NCBI GenBank assembly: GCA_014803485.1
Contig: JAAVBQ010000027.1
Coordinates: forward strand, 4,326 to 44,863
Direction: 5' to 3'
From: a bacterium
GTDB taxonomy: Bacteria > Bacteroidota > Bacteroidia > Bacteroidales > P3
DNA: 40,538 nucleotides
The position numbers and the translations under genes were made by a program. Shown one piece after another: positions 9,373 to 22,160 of this stretch. The stretch's first letter is position 1, and every line of letters begins with the position of its first letter. Below the pieces are notes generated by a model. That model was given only the letters and a program-made list of their open reading frames with translations, did no database searches and was not told the DNA's origin.

Positions 9373-9819
9373 TTAATTTTCCTCTTCTTCAAAGACACGC
9401 AATCCCGCATCGCCCCACAAGTCTTCCAAGCGATAATGCTGCCGTGTTTCCTTATTGAAAATGTGAGCCAACACATTGCCATAGTCCAGCAACACCCATT
9501 CTCCGTTGGCATAACCCTCGGTATGCAAGGGATCTTCTCCGAATCCGGCATATACCTTGTCGTCTATTTCATCGGCAATGGCACGTGCCTGCGGAGCGGA
9601 ATCTACCTCGCAGATCACAAAGAAATCGAAGGAAGCTCCCGAAACTTTCCGTAAATCGAGACTGACGATACGTTGTCCCTTCTTCTCCTGCATGCACTGC
9701 ACCATAGTTTCCACCAACGCCTCTTCCTGGGCGCGTCTGCGTGTGGTCTTCTTCGCCGTGGTTTTCACGGTCGTTTTCGCGGTTTTCTTCGCCGCCGTTT
9801 TTGTCTTTTTCTCTACCAC
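9373..9819 (-). CDS. rsfS: Ribosome silencing factor RsfS with a Lys/Thr/Ala-rich N-terminal tail
   Basis: MQEKKGQRIVSLDLRKVSGASFDFFVICEVDSAPQARAIADEI...GEWVLLDYGNVLAHIFNKETRQHYRLEDLWGDA. Confidence 0.93.
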   Translation of the reverse strand: MVEKKTKTAAKKTAKTTVKTTAKKTTRRRAQEEALVETMVQCMQEKKGQRIVSLDLRKVSGASFDFFVICEVDSAPQARAIADEIDDKVYAGFGEDPLHTEGYANGEWVLLDYGNVLAHIFNKETRQHYRLEDLWGDAGLRVFEEEEN

Positions 9820-9827
9820 GCTATTCT

Positions 9828-10730
9828 TCAGTTTTTCAGTTCAAGCAACATTTTCTGCAAGGCCTCGTCCCAAAGCGGAATCTCCAAACCGAATTCCTTT
9901 TTGATTTTCTCCTTGCTCAACACACTGTACAAAGGCCGGCGACAGCTACTCGGATATTCGGCCGTGCTTATCGGCAACACTTTGCAATCTTTTCCCGCCA
10001 TCTGCATGATGGCCGAGGCGAACTCATACCACGAACATTCTCCTTCGTTGGTAAAATGATAGATTTCTATCCCCTTGCGGGTCTTGAAATCCGTTTTCAA
10101 GATAATCTGCATAATGGCCGCCGCCAAATCGCAAGCCCATGTGGGACAACCCTGCTGGTCCGCCACCACGTTCACTTCCCGACGCTCGTCGCCCAGACGC
10201 AACATGGTTTTCACAAAGTTCTTGCCAAAAGACGAATACAGCCATGCGGTCCGGATAATCATCCCGTTCACCCCTTTGGCGGACATGGCTTCCTCCCCCG
10301 CCCGCTTGCTCGCTCCGTACACGCCCGTAGGATTCACGGCATCGCTTTCCTTATAGGGTTCCTTGGCGTTCCCGTCAAAAACGTAGTCGGTGGAGACATG
10401 CAGCATGAACGTGCCGTTTTCGGCACAACATTCCGCCAACACCGCCACGCCGTCGCGATTGACCGCATAGGCCGCCTCCACATCCGACTCGGCTTTTTCC
10501 ACCGCCGTATAGGCCGCGCAATTTATCACCAAATCCACATTGTGAGACATGATGCAGTTCTGCACATCCGCACGGTTGCAGATATCCAACACATCCACAT
10601 CCACGAAAATGAACCGACAGAACGAAAAACGGCTGTCTTTCGCCGCACGTCGGATTTCGTTGCCCAACTGACCGTTGCTCCCGGTCACAAGTACTGTCAA
10701 TCTATCGTTCACGACGCAATTCCTCCTCAA
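9828..10730 (-). CDS. rfbD: dTDP-4-dehydrorhamnose reductase family protein
   Basis: [16 protein letters not shown]...[37 protein letters not shown]; real start may be a GTG near 10712; overlaps the end of the upstream gene. Confidence 0.88.
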   Translation of the reverse strand: MRRNCVVNDRLTVLVTGSNGQLGNEIRRAAKDSRFSFCRFIFVDVDVLDICNRADVQNCIMSHNVDLVINCAAYTAVEKAESDVEAAYAVNRDGVAVLAECCAENGTFMLHVSTDYVFDGNAKEPYKESDAVNPTGVYGASKRAGEEAMSAKGVNGMIIRTAWLYSSFGKNFVKTMLRLGDERREVNVVADQQGCPTWACDLAAAIMQIILKTDFKTRKGIEIYHFTNEGECSWYEFASAIMQMAGKDCKVLPISTAEYPSSCRRPLYSVLSKEKIKKEFGLEIPLWDEALQKMLLELKN

Positions 10731-11646
10731 AATAAGCGATGGTTTTCTTTAAGCCTTCTTCCAACTGCACCACCGGTTTCCATTGCAACCTTTCGCAAGC
10801 CAAGGTAATGTCGGGTTTGCGTTGCGTGGGATCGTCCGAAGGCAAAGGGCGGTACACCAACTTGGAGCGGCTTCCCGTCAAGGCAATCACCTTCTCGGCC
10901 AACTCCTTGATGGTGAACTCACCCGGATTTCCGATATTCACGGGGCCTGTAAAATCATCGGACGTATCCATCATACGCATCATACCCTCCACCAAATCGT
11001 CCACATACTGAAAACTGCGCGTCTGCGAACCATCGCCGTAAATCGTGATGTCCTCGTTCTTAAGCGCCTGCACCACAAAATTCGACACCACACGGCCATC
11101 GTTCATAAACATCCTCGGTCCGTAGGTGTTGAAGATACGCACAATCTTAATCTTCACACCGTTCTGACGATGATAGTCCATAAAAAGCGTTTCGGCGCAA
11201 CGTTTCCCCTCATCGTAACACGAACGCAAGCCGATAGGATTCACATTTCCCCAATAGGCTTCTTGCTGCGGGTGAACCTTGGGGTCTCCGTACACCTCAC
11301 TCGTGGAAGCCTGCAGAATCTTGGCCCTGACACGCTTGGCCAGTCCCAGCATATTGATAGCCCCCATCACCGAAGTCTTCACCGTCTTGATGGGGTTGTA
11401 TTGATAGTGCACGGGCGAAGCCGGACAAGCCAGATTGTAGATTTCGTCCACCTCGGCGTAATAGGGCTGAATCACATCGTGCCGCACCAGTTCGAAATAA
11501 GGACGGCCCACCAGATGCGCCACATTCTGTTTTTGCCCCGTGAAGAAATTGTCTAGACAGATAACATCGTTACCCGCTTCGAGCAACCTTTCGCATACAT
11601 GCGAGCCGATAAATCCCGACCCGCCGGTCACCAACACTCTTTTCAT
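10702..11646 (-). CDS. UDP-glucuronate decarboxylase (UDP-xylose synthase)-like SDR
   Basis: [41 protein letters not shown]...[14 protein letters not shown]...[20 protein letters not shown]. Confidence 0.9.
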   Translation of the reverse strand: MKRVLVTGGSGFIGSHVCERLLEAGNDVICLDNFFTGQKQNVAHLVGRPYFELVRHDVIQPYYAEVDEIYNLACPASPVHYQYNPIKTVKTSVMGAINMLGLAKRVRAKILQASTSEVYGDPKVHPQQEAYWGNVNPIGLRSCYDEGKRCAETLFMDYHRQNGVKIKIVRIFNTYGPRMFMNDGRVVSNFVVQALKNEDITIYGDGSQTRSFQYVDDLVEGMMRMMDTSDDFTGPVNIGNPGEFTIKELAEKVIALTGSRSKLVYRPLPSDDPTQRKPDITLACERLQWKPVVQLEEGLKKTIAYFEEELRRER

Positions 11647-11666
11647 CGCCTTATGAAGATATGTGA

Positions 11667-12983
11667 TTATTTGAGCCCCACACCATAATAAACGAAACCC
11701 GCCTTGCGCAATTCCTCCCTATCATAGAGGTTCCGTCCGTCGAAGATCACGGGAGTAACGAGATGTTTCTTCACGCGTTCCCATTCCGGCACACGGAATT
11801 CGTTCCATTCGGTCACCAGGAATACAGCGTCGGCACCGTCGGCGGCCTCGTAAATATCGTGACAATAGGTGATGGCATCGCCTATACGCCGCTTACACTC
11901 CGTCATCGAAATCGGGTCGTGCCCCTTGATTCGGCAACCCGCCTTCAACAACTCGTCAATCATGACCAACGAAGGCGCCTCGCGCATATCGTCCGTACCC
12001 GGCTTGAAAGCCAACCCCCAGAAAGCCACGGTCTTGCCTTTCACATCTCCGTCAAAATGCCGCAAAAACTTGCGGACCAAAAGAGATTTTTGATCCCGGT
12101 TCACCTCTTCCACCGCCTTGAGCACCTTCATCGAATACCCTTTCCCCTCGGCCGTCTTCACCAAAGCCTTTACATCTTTGGGGAAACACGAACCGCCGTA
12201 GCCGATGCCGGGATAGAGAAACTTGCTTCCGATACGCGAATCGCTGCCTATACCCTTGCGCACGCTGTCCACATCGGCCCCCACCAGTTCACAGAGATTG
12301 GCGATGTCGTTCATGAAGCTGATGCGGGTGGCCAACATCGAGTTGGCGGCATACTTCGTCATTTCCGCCGAGGCGATGTCCATAAAGAGCACCGGGTGTC
12401 CGTTGAGCGTAAAAGGTTTGTAGAGACGGTTCATCACTTCCCTCGCTCTTTCGCTTTCGATCCCCACCACAATCCGGTCGGGATACATGAAATCTTTCAC
12501 GGCCGAACCCTCTTTCAGAAATTCGGGATTCGAAGCCACGTCGAAAGTGAGTTTCACCCCGCGCCGGTCCAGTTCCTCCTGAATGGCCGCGCGCACTTTC
12601 TGCGCCGTCCCCACGGGAACCGTGCTTTTGGTCACCACCAGCATATACGACTTCATATATTGCCCCACCTCGCGCGCCACCTCGAGCACATAACTCAAAT
12701 CGGCGCTGCCGTCTTCGTCGGGAGGCGTGCCCACCGCACAGAAAACCACCTCCGAATCCTCGATACCCTGTTCTATCGAAGTGGTGAACGAAATCCGCCC
12801 TTTCTGCAGATTCTTTTTCAGCAATTCGGCCAAGCCCTGTTCATAAATGGGAGGGATCCCCTGCTGCAAAGCGGAGATTTTCTCCATATCCACATCCACG
12901 CAACAAACATCCGTGCCCATTTCAGCAAAACACGTACCTGTCACCAACCCGACATAACCAGTTCCGACAATCGTAATCTTCAT
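11667..12983 (-). CDS. ugd: UDP-glucose 6-dehydrogenase
   Basis: 438 aa; [31 protein letters not shown]-like [17 protein letters not shown], catalytic [14 protein letters not shown]. Confidence 0.96.
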   Translation of the reverse strand: MKITIVGTGYVGLVTGTCFAEMGTDVCCVDVDMEKISALQQGIPPIYEQGLAELLKKNLQKGRISFTTSIEQGIEDSEVVFCAVGTPPDEDGSADLSYVLEVAREVGQYMKSYMLVVTKSTVPVGTAQKVRAAIQEELDRRGVKLTFDVASNPEFLKEGSAVKDFMYPDRIVVGIESERAREVMNRLYKPFTLNGHPVLFMDIASAEMTKYAANSMLATRISFMNDIANLCELVGADVDSVRKGIGSDSRIGSKFLYPGIGYGGSCFPKDVKALVKTAEGKGYSMKVLKAVEEVNRDQKSLLVRKFLRHFDGDVKGKTVAFWGLAFKPGTDDMREAPSLVMIDELLKAGCRIKGHDPISMTECKRRIGDAITYCHDIYEAADGADAVFLVTEWNEFRVPEWERVKKHLVTPVIFDGRNLYDREELRKAGFVYYGVGLK

Positions 12984-13146
12984 ACCTTAATATAATACTT
13001 TACTTTATCGTTAATCATTCCCGGAGGGACACCGGCCCATACCGAATCCCGTCCGACAAAACCTGCAAATATACGAATTTACTTGCGAGTTGAATCCCGG
13101 CTTTTTCCGTTAAACAGAATGGCGGGTAAAAAAAATTTCAAGACCC

Positions 13147-13177
13147 GTTGGTTTTATTGAAAAAAGTATTAACTTTG
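13147..13177 (+). promoter_or_regulatory. Promoter of the str/ribosomal supercluster
   Basis: gTTG (13147-13150) - N19 - TAACTTTG (13170-13177); about 54 nt before the rpsL ATG. Confidence 0.75.
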
Positions 13178-13231
13178 CGCTCCATTTTGGAATAAGTATT
13201 TTGAAATTATAACTAATACAAAACCAACAAA

Positions 13232-13609
13232 ATGCCTACAATTCAACAGTTAGTTCGCAAGGGACGGGAGAAACTCGTGGATAAATCCAAGTCTCCCGCG
13301 TTGGACTCTTGCCCCCAGCGGCGCGGTGTTTGCGTTCGTGTGTACACCACCACGCCCAAGAAGCCTAATTCGGCTATGCGTAAGGTTGCCCGTGTGCGCC
13401 TCACCAACCAAAAGGAAGTGAATGCATATATTCCCGGCGAAGGCCACAACCTTCAGGAACACTCCATCGTGATGATCCGCGGAGGCCGTGTAAAGGACCT
13501 TCCCGGTGTAAGATACCACATCATTCGGGGTGCTCTGGATACCTCGGGCGTAGAAGGCCGCAACCAGCGTCGTTCCAAGTATGGTACCAAGCGTCCCAAG
13601 AAAAAGTAA
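13232..13609 (+). CDS. rpsL: 30S ribosomal protein S12
   Basis: [14 protein letters not shown]...[21 protein letters not shown]...[13 protein letters not shown]. Confidence 0.99.
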   Translation: MPTIQQLVRKGREKLVDKSKSPALDSCPQRRGVCVRVYTTTPKKPNSAMRKVARVRLTNQKEVNAYIPGEGHNLQEHSIVMIRGGRVKDLPGVRYHIIRGALDTSGVEGRNQRRSKYGTKRPKKK

Positions 13610-13636
13610 AACTGCAAGCAAGAAGGTATATAGATT

Positions 13637-14104
13637 ATGAGAAAGACAACTCCGAAAAGAAAAACCATTTTGCCCGACCCCAAATTCAATGATGTTTTGG
13701 TGACCAAGTTCATCAACAACATTATGTTGGAAGGCAAAAAGAGCATCGCGCACGAGATTTTCTACGATGCCATCGAGGAAGTATCCGCCAAGACCAAGGA
13801 AAACGGCCTGGAGGTTTGGAAAAAAGCTTTGTCGAACGTCACTCCTTCGGTCGAAGTGAGAAGCCGCCGCGTAGGTGGTGCCACCTTCCAGATTCCGTCC
13901 GAGATCCGTCCGGAAAGAAAGCAGTCTATCGGCATGAAAAACCTGATTCTTTTCGCCCGCAAACGCAGCGAAAAGTCGATGTCGAAGAAACTTGCCGCCG
14001 AAATCATGGCCGCCTATAAAGAAGAAGGCGCCGCTTTCAAGCGCAAGGAAGACATCCACAGAATGGCCGAAGCCAACAAGGCATTCTCCCACTTTAAATT
14101 TTAG
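13637..14104 (+). CDS. rpsG: 30S ribosomal protein S7
   Basis: [19 protein letters not shown]...[24 protein letters not shown]. Confidence 0.99.
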   Translation: MRKTTPKRKTILPDPKFNDVLVTKFINNIMLEGKKSIAHEIFYDAIEEVSAKTKENGLEVWKKALSNVTPSVEVRSRRVGGATFQIPSEIRPERKQSIGMKNLILFARKRSEKSMSKKLAAEIMAAYKEEGAAFKRKEDIHRMAEANKAFSHFKF

Positions 14105-14111
14105 GTAAACA

Positions 14112-16199
14112 ATGGCATACGATTTATCCAAAACCCGGAATATCGGGATTATGGCGCACATCGACGCAGGTAAGACCACCTGCTCGGAGCGTATTCTTTT
14201 CTATACGGGAAAGACCCACAAAATCGGTGAAACACACGAGGGTACGGCCACCATGGACTGGATGGCACAGGAACAGGAGCGTGGTATCACTATCACCTCC
14301 GCCGCCACAACGGTGTTCTGGAAATACGAGAACGACACCTATAAGATGAATCTTATCGACACCCCGGGGCACGTTGACTTTACCGTCGAGGTAGAGCGTT
14401 CCTTGCGTGTGTTGGACGGTGCCGTGATGGTGCTTTGCGCGGTAGGCGGCGTTCAGCCCCAATCCGAAACCGTTTGGCGTCAAGCCAATAAATACAAGGT
14501 TCCCCGTATCTGTTTCGTAAACAAAATGGACCGGACCGGGGCCGATTTCTATAATGTCGTAAGCCAGATAAGCGAACGTCTCCACGCCCATCCGGTTCCC
14601 ATGCAGCTCCCCATCGGCCAAGAGGACACATTTATCGGAGTTGTTGACCTCATCACCAAGAAGGCCTACAAATGGGAAGACGAAAAGGGAACCGAATTCG
14701 ACGAGATTCCCATTCCCGCCGATATGGTGGACCAAGTGGAAGAATACCACAATAAATTGGTGGAAGCTGCGGCCGAAGAAGACGAAGCCTTGATGGAAAA
14801 GTTCTTCGAAGACCCCTCCTCCATCAGCGAAAATGAGATTATCGCCGCTATCCGCAAGGGCACGGTTGCCATGCACATCAACCCTGTTTTCTGCGGTTCG
14901 GCCATCAAGAATAAAGCCGTACAACCCCTTTTGGATGCCGTTGTACGCTATCTGCCCAGCCCTCTCGACATCGATGCCGTAGTGGGAACCAACCCCGACA
15001 CGGGCGAGGAAACCTCGCGCAAGGTAGATGTAAACGAACCTTTCTGCGCCTTGGCGTTCAAGATTGCCACCGACCCCTTCGTAGGCCGTATCGCATTCTT
15101 CCGCGTATATTCCGGCGCCCTCGACGCAGGTTCGTATGTGCTCAATGCCTCCACGGGCAAGAAGGAGCGTATCTCGCGTATCCTTCAGATGCACGCCAAC
15201 AAACAGCAGCCTCTGGACCGCATCGAGGTGGGTGATATCGGTGCCGCCGTCGGTTTCAAGGAAATCAAGACGGGTAACACCCTCTGCGACGAAAACCACC
15301 CCATCAACCTCGAAACCATGTCGTTCCCCGAACCGGTAATCAGTATCGCCATCGAACCGGTTTCGCAGCAAGATGTGGACAAACTTTCGAACGGCTTGAT
15401 GAAATTGGCCGAAGAAGACCCCACTTTCCGCGTCAAGAGCGACGAAAATTCGGGCCAGACCATCATCAGCGGTATGGGCGAGTTGCACTTGGATATCCTC
15501 TTGGATCGTCTCAAACGCGAATTCAAGGTGGAATGTAACCAAGGCCGTCCGCAGGTGGCCTACAAGGAAGCCATCTGCTCCACCGTCGAACACCGCGAAG
15601 TTTACAAGAAACAGACCGGTGGTCGCGGTAAGTTCGCCGACATCCTCTTCGAAATCTCGCCTGCCGACGAAGGCGTCAAAGGGCTTCAGTTCATCAACGA
15701 AGTCAAGGGCGGTAACATTCCCAAAGAATTTATCCCCGCTATCGAAAAGGGCTTCAAATCGTCTTTGGAAAACGGTGTCTTGGCCGGCTATCCTCTGGAA
15801 AACCTCAAGGTGCGTATCCTCGACGGTTCGTTCCACCCCGTGGACTCCGACGCCCTTTCGTTCGAAGTATGCGCCAGAATGGGCTTCCGCGAAGCCTGCC
15901 GCAAGGCCAAGTCGATTTTGCTCGAACCTATCATGTCGCTCGAAATCGAAACGCCCGACGCCAATGTGGGTGATGTTTCCAGCGACTTGAACCGTCGTCG
16001 CGGCATTATGGAAGGCATCGATGCCAAACATGGCGGACAGGCCATCCGTGCCAAGGTGCCCTTGGCCGAAATGTTCGGTTATGTCACCGCCTTGCGTACC
16101 CTTACGTCGGGCCGTGCCAGCTCCACGATGGAGTATTCGCACCATGCCGAGGCTCCCGCCAACATCACGGCCGAAGTGGTGAAGCAAGCAACCAAGTAA
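14112..16199 (+). CDS. fusA: Elongation factor G
   Basis: [54 protein letters not shown]; full-length 695 aa. Confidence 0.99.
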   Translation: MAYDLSKTRNIGIMAHIDAGKTTCSERILFYTGKTHKIGETHEGTATMDWMAQEQERGITITSAATTVFWKYENDTYKMNLIDTPGHVDFTVEVERSLRVLDGAVMVLCAVGGVQPQSETVWRQANKYKVPRICFVNKMDRTGADFYNVVSQISERLHAHPVPMQLPIGQEDTFIGVVDLITKKAYKWEDEKGTEFDEIPIPADMVDQVEEYHNKLVEAAAEEDEALMEKFFEDPSSISENEIIAAIRKGTVAMHINPVFCGSAIKNKAVQPLLDAVVRYLPSPLDIDAVVGTNPDTGEETSRKVDVNEPFCALAFKIATDPFVGRIAFFRVYSGALDAGSYVLNASTGKKERISRILQMHANKQQPLDRIEVGDIGAAVGFKEIKTGNTLCDENHPINLETMSFPEPVISIAIEPVSQQDVDKLSNGLMKLAEEDPTFRVKSDENSGQTIISGMGELHLDILLDRLKREFKVECNQGRPQVAYKEAICSTVEHREVYKKQTGGRGKFADILFEISPADEGVKGLQFINEVKGGNIPKEFIPAIEKGFKSSLENGVLAGYPLENLKVRILDGSFHPVDSDALSFEVCARMGFREACRKAKSILLEPIMSLEIETPDANVGDVSSDLNRRRGIMEGIDAKHGGQAIRAKVPLAEMFGYVTALRTLTSGRASSTMEYSHHAEAPANITAEVVKQATK

Positions 16200-16226
16200 A
16201 TCATTCAATAGTAAAATTATAAAACC

Positions 16227-16535
16227 GTGAGTCAGCAAAGAATCAGAATCAAGTTGAAGTCTTACGACTACAACTTGGTAGACAAGTCGGCCGAAAAAAT
16301 CGTAAAGACCGTCAAGATGACCGGTGCCATGGTGAGCGGACCTATCCCCCTCCCCACCGACAAGAAGATCTTTACGGTAAACCGTTCGACCTTTGTCAAC
16401 AAGAAATCGCGCGAACAATTTGAATTGTCCTCCTACAAACGCCTTTTGGACATTCACAGCAGCAGTTCCAAAACCATCGACGCTTTGATGAAGTTGGAGT
16501 TGCCCAGTGGCGTTGAAGTGGAAATCAAAGCGTAA
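16227..16535 (+). CDS. rpsJ: 30S ribosomal protein S10 (GTG start)
   Basis: [41 protein letters not shown]. Confidence 0.98.
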   Translation: MSQQRIRIKLKSYDYNLVDKSAEKIVKTVKMTGAMVSGPIPLPTDKKIFTVNRSTFVNKKSREQFELSSYKRLLDIHSSSSKTIDALMKLELPSGVEVEIKA

Positions 16536-16583
16536 CGCAACCACCTCAAACAAAAGAATTAAAAACCATTAACAAGCAAAGTA

Positions 16584-17213
16584 ATGTCCGGATTAATTGG
16601 AAAGAAAATCGGAATGACTAGCATTTGGGATGCCTCCGGCCGCAATGTGCCGTGCACTGTAATCGAAGCTGGTCCTTGTGTGGTAACGCAAGTAAAAACA
16701 AAAGAGAAAGACGGTTACGACGCCATTCAATTGTCTTTCGGCGAAAGAAAGGAAAAACACACCTCCAAGTCTTTGAAAGGTCACTTTTCCAAAGCCAACA
16801 CAACACCCAAACAAATCAGCATGGAATTTTCCCGTTTCGAGGAAGGTTCCCGCAAGCAGTTTGGTGAAACCATCGATGTCACCGTATTTACCGAAGGCGA
16901 ATTCATCGATGTGGCCGGCACCACCAAAGGTCACGGCTTTCAAGGTGTTGTAGGAAGACACGGTTTCGGCGGGGTCGGTCAAACTACTCACGGTCAGCAT
17001 AACCGACTCAGAGCCCCCGGTTCGGTAGGTGCGTCCTCCTATCCTTCCCGTTTGTTCAAAGGTCTGCGCATGGCAGGTCAGACAGGAAATGTAAGACGCA
17101 AGAGCATCAACTTGGAAATCGTCAAGATTGTGCCCGAAAAGAATTTAATTTTAGTGAAAGGTTCTGTACCCGGTGCTAAAGGTTCATTTTTAAAATTAGA
17201 GAGATGGAGTTAA
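16584..17213 (+). CDS. rplC: 50S ribosomal protein L3
   Basis: [34 protein letters not shown]...[14 protein letters not shown]. Confidence 0.98.
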   Translation: MSGLIGKKIGMTSIWDASGRNVPCTVIEAGPCVVTQVKTKEKDGYDAIQLSFGERKEKHTSKSLKGHFSKANTTPKQISMEFSRFEEGSRKQFGETIDVTVFTEGEFIDVAGTTKGHGFQGVVGRHGFGGVGQTTHGQHNRLRAPGSVGASSYPSRLFKGLRMAGQTGNVRRKSINLEIVKIVPEKNLILVKGSVPGAKGSFLKLERWS

Positions 17214-17833
17214 CAGTTTACAACACGTCCGGTAAAGAAACCGGAAAGAAGGTGCAGATTGCCGATGCTATCGCCAATGCCGAACCGAACGATCACGCCA
17301 TCTATTTGGCGGTGAAGCAGTATATGGCCAACCAACGCCAAGGCACCCATAAAGCCAAGGAAAGATCCGAAATGAGCGGCAGTACCCGCAAGCTCGGAAA
17401 GCAAAAAGGCGGTGGCGGTGCCCGTCGCGGTGACATCAACTCGCCTCTGTTGCACGGAGGTGCCCGTGTATTCGGTCCCCGTCCCCGTGACTACAGCTTC
17501 AAGTTGAACAAGAAAGTGAAGGCTTTGGCCCGCCTGTCGGCTTTGAGCTACAAATTCAAGGAAGACGGCGTGAAAGTCGTTGAGGATTTCAGCTTCGAGA
17601 CTCCCAAGACCAAGCAAATGATTGAACTCTTGAAGAATCTGAACCTTTCCGACAAAAAATCACTCTTGGTGCTTGCGGAATCAAATAAATTCGTATTTTT
17701 GTCGTCCCGAAATTTGCGGGGAATAAAAGTTGTAAATGTCAAAGATTTAAACACTTATGACATTCTCAACGCTAAAAATCTCCTTTTTGTGGAGTCCTCC
17801 GCCAGCAAACTCAACGAGATTTGCGCCGAATAG
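17204..17833 (+). CDS. rplD: 50S ribosomal protein L4
   Basis: [18 protein letters not shown]...[53 protein letters not shown]; overlaps rplC by 10 nt. Confidence 0.98.
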   Translation: MELTVYNTSGKETGKKVQIADAIANAEPNDHAIYLAVKQYMANQRQGTHKAKERSEMSGSTRKLGKQKGGGGARRGDINSPLLHGGARVFGPRPRDYSFKLNKKVKALARLSALSYKFKEDGVKVVEDFSFETPKTKQMIELLKNLNLSDKKSLLVLAESNKFVFLSSRNLRGIKVVNVKDLNTYDILNAKNLLFVESSASKLNEICAE

Positions 17834-17863
17834 GGAGTGCCGAAAACGCATAATTAAAGAACA

Positions 17864-18154
17864 ATGAACGTAATCATTAAACCTATCGTCACCGAAAAAA
17901 TGACCCGGGTGGCGGAAAAGTTCAACCGCGTAGGTTTTATCGTCAGCACAACGGCGAATAAGATCGAGATCAGAAAAGCGGTCGAAGATATGTACGGTGT
18001 CAAGGTTGTTCGGGTAAACACCTTGAATCACCCCGGCAAGAGAAAATCCCGCTACACCAAGGCGGGACTCATCGAGGGCCGTACGAGCGCGTACAAGAAA
18101 GCAATAGTAACCCTGGCCCAGGGCGAGACTATCGATTTTTACAGTAACATCTAA
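17864..18154 (+). CDS. rplW: 50S ribosomal protein L23
   Basis: [50 protein letters not shown]. Confidence 0.98.
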   Translation: MNVIIKPIVTEKMTRVAEKFNRVGFIVSTTANKIEIRKAVEDMYGVKVVRVNTLNHPGKRKSRYTKAGLIEGRTSAYKKAIVTLAQGETIDFYSNI

Positions 18155-18159
18155 GAGAA

Positions 18160-18984
18160 ATGGCTTTAAAGAAATTCAAACCCACTTCCGCGGGTCAGCG
18201 CTTTAAGAGCATCAGCACGTTCGAGGAGATCACCACCAACGTGCCTGAAAAGTCCTTGGTGGTAGCCTATAAGAAAACCGGCGGCCGCAACAACCAGGGA
18301 CACCGCACGATGCGTTACATCGGCGGCGGTCACAAAAGACAATACCGTATCATTGACTTTAAACGCGACAAGGATCAGATTCCCGCCGTTGTAAAGACTA
18401 TCGAATACGACCCCAACCGTACTGCCCGTATCGCCCTCCTTTTCTATGCCGACGGCGAGAAGCGCTATATTCTGGCGCCTCAGGGTCTGCAGGTGGGCCA
18501 AAAAGTAATCTCCGGCAAAGATATCGCTCCCGATTTGGGAAATACCCTCTACTTGAGCGACATTCCTTTCGGTACTTTGATTCACAACATCGAACTTCGT
18601 CCCGGTCAGGGCGGCAAAATCGTGCGCAGCGCGGGTGCCTATGCCCAGTTGCTTTCGCGCGACGGCAAGTATGCCATCGTGAAATTGCCCTCCGGCGAAA
18701 CGCGCAAGATTCTTCAATCTTGCAAGGCGACCATCGGTGTAACCTCGAACGTAGACCACAACCTGGAATCGTCGGGTAAGGCGGGCCGCAGCCGTTGGTT
18801 GGGCCGCAGACCCCGCAACCGCGGTGTGGTTATGAACCCTGTCGATCACCCCATGGGTGGTGGTGAAGGCCGTGCTTCCGGTGGACATCCCCGCTCCAGA
18901 AAGGGTCTGCCCGCGAAGGGTTACAAGACGCGCCGTCTTAAGAATGCTTCGAATCAGTACATCATCGAAAGAAGGAAGAAGTAA
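18160..18984 (+). CDS. rplB: 50S ribosomal protein L2
   Basis: [14 protein letters not shown]...[28 protein letters not shown]...[19 protein letters not shown]. Confidence 0.99.
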   Translation: MALKKFKPTSAGQRFKSISTFEEITTNVPEKSLVVAYKKTGGRNNQGHRTMRYIGGGHKRQYRIIDFKRDKDQIPAVVKTIEYDPNRTARIALLFYADGEKRYILAPQGLQVGQKVISGKDIAPDLGNTLYLSDIPFGTLIHNIELRPGQGGKIVRSAGAYAQLLSRDGKYAIVKLPSGETRKILQSCKATIGVTSNVDHNLESSGKAGRSRWLGRRPRNRGVVMNPVDHPMGGGEGRASGGHPRSRKGLPAKGYKTRRLKNASNQYIIERRKK

Positions 18985-19002
18985 TTTTAAATTCGCAGAA
19001 AC

Positions 19003-19281
19003 ATGAGTCGTTCAATCAAAAAGGGTCCTTATATCCACTATAAACTCGAGAAGAAAGTCCTTGCCGCCGCCGAAAGCAAGAAGAAAGTCACCATCAAGAC
19101 TTGGTCGCGTGCATCGATGATCTCTCCCGATTTTGTAAACCAGACCATCGCCGTTCACAACGGAAACAAATTCATCCCCGTTTTCGTCACCGAAAACATG
19201 GTAGGGCACAAATTGGGCGAATTCGCCCCCACCCGCACTTTCCGTGGTCATGCCGGCAACAAGGATAAAGGTAAAAAGTAA
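19003..19281 (+). CDS. rpsS: 30S ribosomal protein S19
   Basis: [19 protein letters not shown]...[18 protein letters not shown]. Confidence 0.99.
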   Translation: MSRSIKKGPYIHYKLEKKVLAAAESKKKVTIKTWSRASMISPDFVNQTIAVHNGNKFIPVFVTENMVGHKLGEFAPTRTFRGHAGNKDKGKK

Positions 19282-19307
19282 TCACCGTCAGTAAATAACA
19301 CAGAGCA

Positions 19308-19781
19308 ATGGGATCGAGAAAACATATTCGCGCCGAAAAGACCAAAGAGCTGAAGAAGACGCTCTATGTGGCCAAGTTGAGAAATAATCCTACCTCTCCG
19401 CGCAAGACCCGCTACACCGCCGATATGATTCGCGGTGTGGATGTAGAGAAGGCTTTGGCCATTCTCCAATACGGTCATCGCGAGGCGGCCCCCAAAATTC
19501 ATAAGCTGCTCCGTTCGGCCATTGCCAATTGGCAAAACAAGAACGAAGGCGTCCGCATGGAAGACGCGCACTTGTATGTAAAGGAAATTTTCGTGGATGG
19601 CGGCACTCAACTCAAACGTTTGCGTCCCGCGCCGCAAGGCCGCGGCTACCGCATCCGCAAACGTTCCAACCACATCACCCTGATTTTGGGAACCCGCGAC
19701 GCTTCGGCCGAAAGCAAGAAAAAAGCCCCCAAAACCCGGGCTAAAGCAAATGTTGAAAAGTCAGAATCTGAAAACAAGTAA
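19308..19781 (+). CDS. rplV: 50S ribosomal protein L22 with charged C-terminal tail
   Basis: [32 protein letters not shown]...[22 protein letters not shown]; tail [21 protein letters not shown]. Confidence 0.97.
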   Translation: MGSRKHIRAEKTKELKKTLYVAKLRNNPTSPRKTRYTADMIRGVDVEKALAILQYGHREAAPKIHKLLRSAIANWQNKNEGVRMEDAHLYVKEIFVDGGTQLKRLRPAPQGRGYRIRKRSNHITLILGTRDASAESKKKAPKTRAKANVEKSESENK

Positions 19782-19783
19782 CC

Positions 19784-20521
19784 ATGGGACAGAAAACAAA
19801 CCCTATAGGCAATAGATTGGGAATTATCAGAGGCTGGGATTCCAGCTGGTACGGTGGACGCCGTTTCGAAACCAAATTGGTGGAAGACGACAAAATCCGC
19901 AAGTATCTGAACGTTCGTCTGGCAAACTGCAGTGTTTCCAAGATTTTGATTGAACGTACCCTGAAAATGGTCACCATCACCATTTTCACCGCCCGTCCGG
20001 GTCTTATTATCGGTAAGGCTGGCCAACAGGTGGACAAGCTCAAGGAAGAATTGAAGAAACTTACCGGCAAGGAAGTTCAGATCAGCATCTCCGAGATCAA
20101 ACGTCCCGAATTGGATGCCGTCATCGTATCCTCCTCCATCGCCCGTCAGCTCGAAGGCCGCGTTTCGTACCGCAAGGCCATCAAGACGGCCATCGCCTCG
20201 GCGATGCGTATGGGTGCCGAAGGTATCAAGGTTCAGATTTCCGGTCGCTTGGGCGGTGCCGAAATGGCGCGTACCGAACATTTCAAGGAAGGCCGCACGC
20301 CTCTCCATACCTTGCGGGCCGATATCGATTACTCGCTTTCCGAAGCCCACACCACCTACGGCCGTCTGGGTATCAAGGTTTGGATTTGCCGTGGCATCGT
20401 CTATGGCAAACGCGACCTCACCGCCGGCTTTGCGGTTGCATCGGCCGCCAAGGAAAACGCGGGCCGTCCGATGGCTCCCCGCGCCAACAACATGGGTGGC
20501 AGAAGGAAAAAAGCCAACTAA
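19784..20521 (+). CDS. rpsC: 30S ribosomal protein S3
   Basis: [25 protein letters not shown]...[20 protein letters not shown]. Confidence 0.99.
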   Translation: MGQKTNPIGNRLGIIRGWDSSWYGGRRFETKLVEDDKIRKYLNVRLANCSVSKILIERTLKMVTITIFTARPGLIIGKAGQQVDKLKEELKKLTGKEVQISISEIKRPELDAVIVSSSIARQLEGRVSYRKAIKTAIASAMRMGAEGIKVQISGRLGGAEMARTEHFKEGRTPLHTLRADIDYSLSEAHTTYGRLGIKVWICRGIVYGKRDLTAGFAVASAAKENAGRPMAPRANNMGGRRKKAN

Positions 20522-20552
20522 CCTATCGCTAATATTTTAACATTATACAGAG

Positions 20553-20975
20553 ATGTTACAACCTAAAAAGAGCAAGTTCAGAAAGCAGCAGAAGGACAAG
20601 ATGAAAGGCAACACCAAGCGTGGTGCTGAGATTGCTTTCGGTTCTTTCGGTATCAAGGCTATGGAAACGGCCTTTATCACAGCTCGTCAAATAGAAGCGG
20701 CTCGTCAAGCGGTGACACGTTATATGAAGCGTGAGGGTCAGATTTGGATCCGTATCTTCCCCGACAAACCCATCACCAAAAAACCTGCCGAAGTTCGTAT
20801 GGGTAAGGGTAAAGGTTCGCCCGAATACTTTGTGGCCCGTGTATGCCCGGGGAGAATTCTCTTCGAAGCCGACGGTGTACCTATGGAAGTTGCCAAGGAA
20901 GCCCTCCGTCTGGCGGCCCAAAAGCTTCCCATCGCCGTGAAGTTTATTGTAAGAAGAGATTACGTAGCCGAATAA
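20553..20975 (+). CDS. rplP: 50S ribosomal protein L16
   Basis: [37 protein letters not shown]...[23 protein letters not shown]. Confidence 0.99.
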   Translation: MLQPKKSKFRKQQKDKMKGNTKRGAEIAFGSFGIKAMETAFITARQIEAARQAVTRYMKREGQIWIRIFPDKPITKKPAEVRMGKGKGSPEYFVARVCPGRILFEADGVPMEVAKEALRLAAQKLPIAVKFIVRRDYVAE

Positions 20976-20989
20976 TAAGGGAATAAGCC

Positions 20990-21187
20990 ATGAAATCAGA
21001 ATTCGTAGTAAAAGAGTTATCGACCGCCGAATTGCAGGAACGCTTGGACGCGGAAAGGGTTGAGTTGAACAAGATGAGAATGAATCATCATATCACTCCT
21101 CTTGAAAACCCGAACCTTATCAAGGCTCACAAAAAGAATATCGCCCGTATCCTGACGGAATTGCGCCGCAGGGAATTGGCTAAATAA
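20990..21187 (+). CDS. rpmC: 50S ribosomal protein L29
   Basis: [54 protein letters not shown]. Confidence 0.97.
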   Translation: MKSEFVVKELSTAELQERLDAERVELNKMRMNHHITPLENPNLIKAHKKNIARILTELRRRELAK

Positions 21188-21198
21188 AGCCCCAAAAC

Positions 21199-21456
21199 AT
21201 GATGAAAAGGAATCTTAGAAAAGAGAGAATCGGCGTAGTGGTGAGCGATAAAATGCAAAAGACCATTACCGTCTTGGTTGAAGGGAAGACCAAACACCCC
21301 ATCTACGGGAAGTTTGTTACCCGTTCCACCAAGTTCAAGGCTCACGACGAAAACAATGACTGCCACATCGGTGATACGGTGCGCATCATGGAAACCCGTC
21401 CTTTGAGCAAGGATAAACGTTGGAGATTAGTTGAAATCATTGAAAGAGCGAAATAG
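21199..21456 (+). CDS. rpsQ: 30S ribosomal protein S17
   Basis: [47 protein letters not shown]. Confidence 0.98.
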   Translation: MMKRNLRKERIGVVVSDKMQKTITVLVEGKTKHPIYGKFVTRSTKFKAHDENNDCHIGDTVRIMETRPLSKDKRWRLVEIIERAK

Positions 21457-21458
21457 TT

Positions 21459-21827
21459 ATGATACAACAAGAAACCAGGCTCAGTGTTGCCGATAACAGC
21501 GGTGCCAAGTCGGTACTCTGCATCCGCGTGCTGGGTGGGACCAAAAGAAGATACGCGAGTGTGGGCGACAAGATCGTCGTTGCCATCAAAGACGCGATTC
21601 CTTCGGGAAACGTCAAGAAAGGTACAGTGTCCAAGGCTGTTGTGGTAAGAACGACCAAAGAAGTCCGCAGACCCGACGGTTCCTACATCCGCTTCGATGA
21701 TAACGCTGTTGTGTTGCTCACTGCGGCCGATGAAATGCGCGGAACCCGTATTTTCGGACCCGTGGCCCGCGAGTTGCGCGAAAAACAGTTCATGAAGATT
21801 GTTTCACTGGCACCTGAAGTGCTTTAA
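21459..21827 (+). CDS. rplN: 50S ribosomal protein L14
   Basis: [46 protein letters not shown]. Confidence 0.99.
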   Translation: MIQQETRLSVADNSGAKSVLCIRVLGGTKRRYASVGDKIVVAIKDAIPSGNVKKGTVSKAVVVRTTKEVRRPDGSYIRFDDNAVVLLTAADEMRGTRIFGPVARELREKQFMKIVSLAPEVL

Positions 21828-21842
21828 TCGAGGAAATAGACC

Positions 21843-22160
21843 ATGAAATTACACATCAAAAAAGGAGACACTGTAAAGGTGTTGGCCGGTGATGACAAAG
21901 GTCAGCAAGGAAAGGTGCTCCAGGTTGACGTTGAAAAACAACGCGCCAAAGTAGAAGGTCTCAATATGGTGTCGCGTCACACCAAGCCCAACTCCAAAAA
22001 CCCTCAGGGCGGCATCGTCAAGAAGGAAGCCGGTATCCATATTTCCAATCTGATGGTGGTTGACTCCAAGGGCAATGCGACCCGTATCGGCCGCAGAAAG
22101 GACGAGAAGACCAATAAATCCGTTCGTTATTCTAAAAAGTCAGGGGAGGTAATTAAGTAA
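21843..22160 (+). CDS. rplX: 50S ribosomal protein L24
   Basis: [46 protein letters not shown]. Confidence 0.98.
   Translation: MKLHIKKGDTVKVLAGDDKGQQGKVLQVDVEKQRAKVEGLNMVSRHTKPNSKNPQGGIVKKEAGIHISNLMVVDSKGNATRIGRRKDEKTNKSVRYSKKSGEVIK

Noticed and set aside
8122-9654. 510-aa + strand ORF opposite ftsH/rsfS
   Set aside because: Antisense to well-identified genes; no domain similarity recognisable.
14124-16553. 809-aa antisense ORF across fusA-rpsJ
   Set aside because: Shadow ORF created by codon bias opposite unambiguous EF-G and S10; low-information composition and no recognisable domain.
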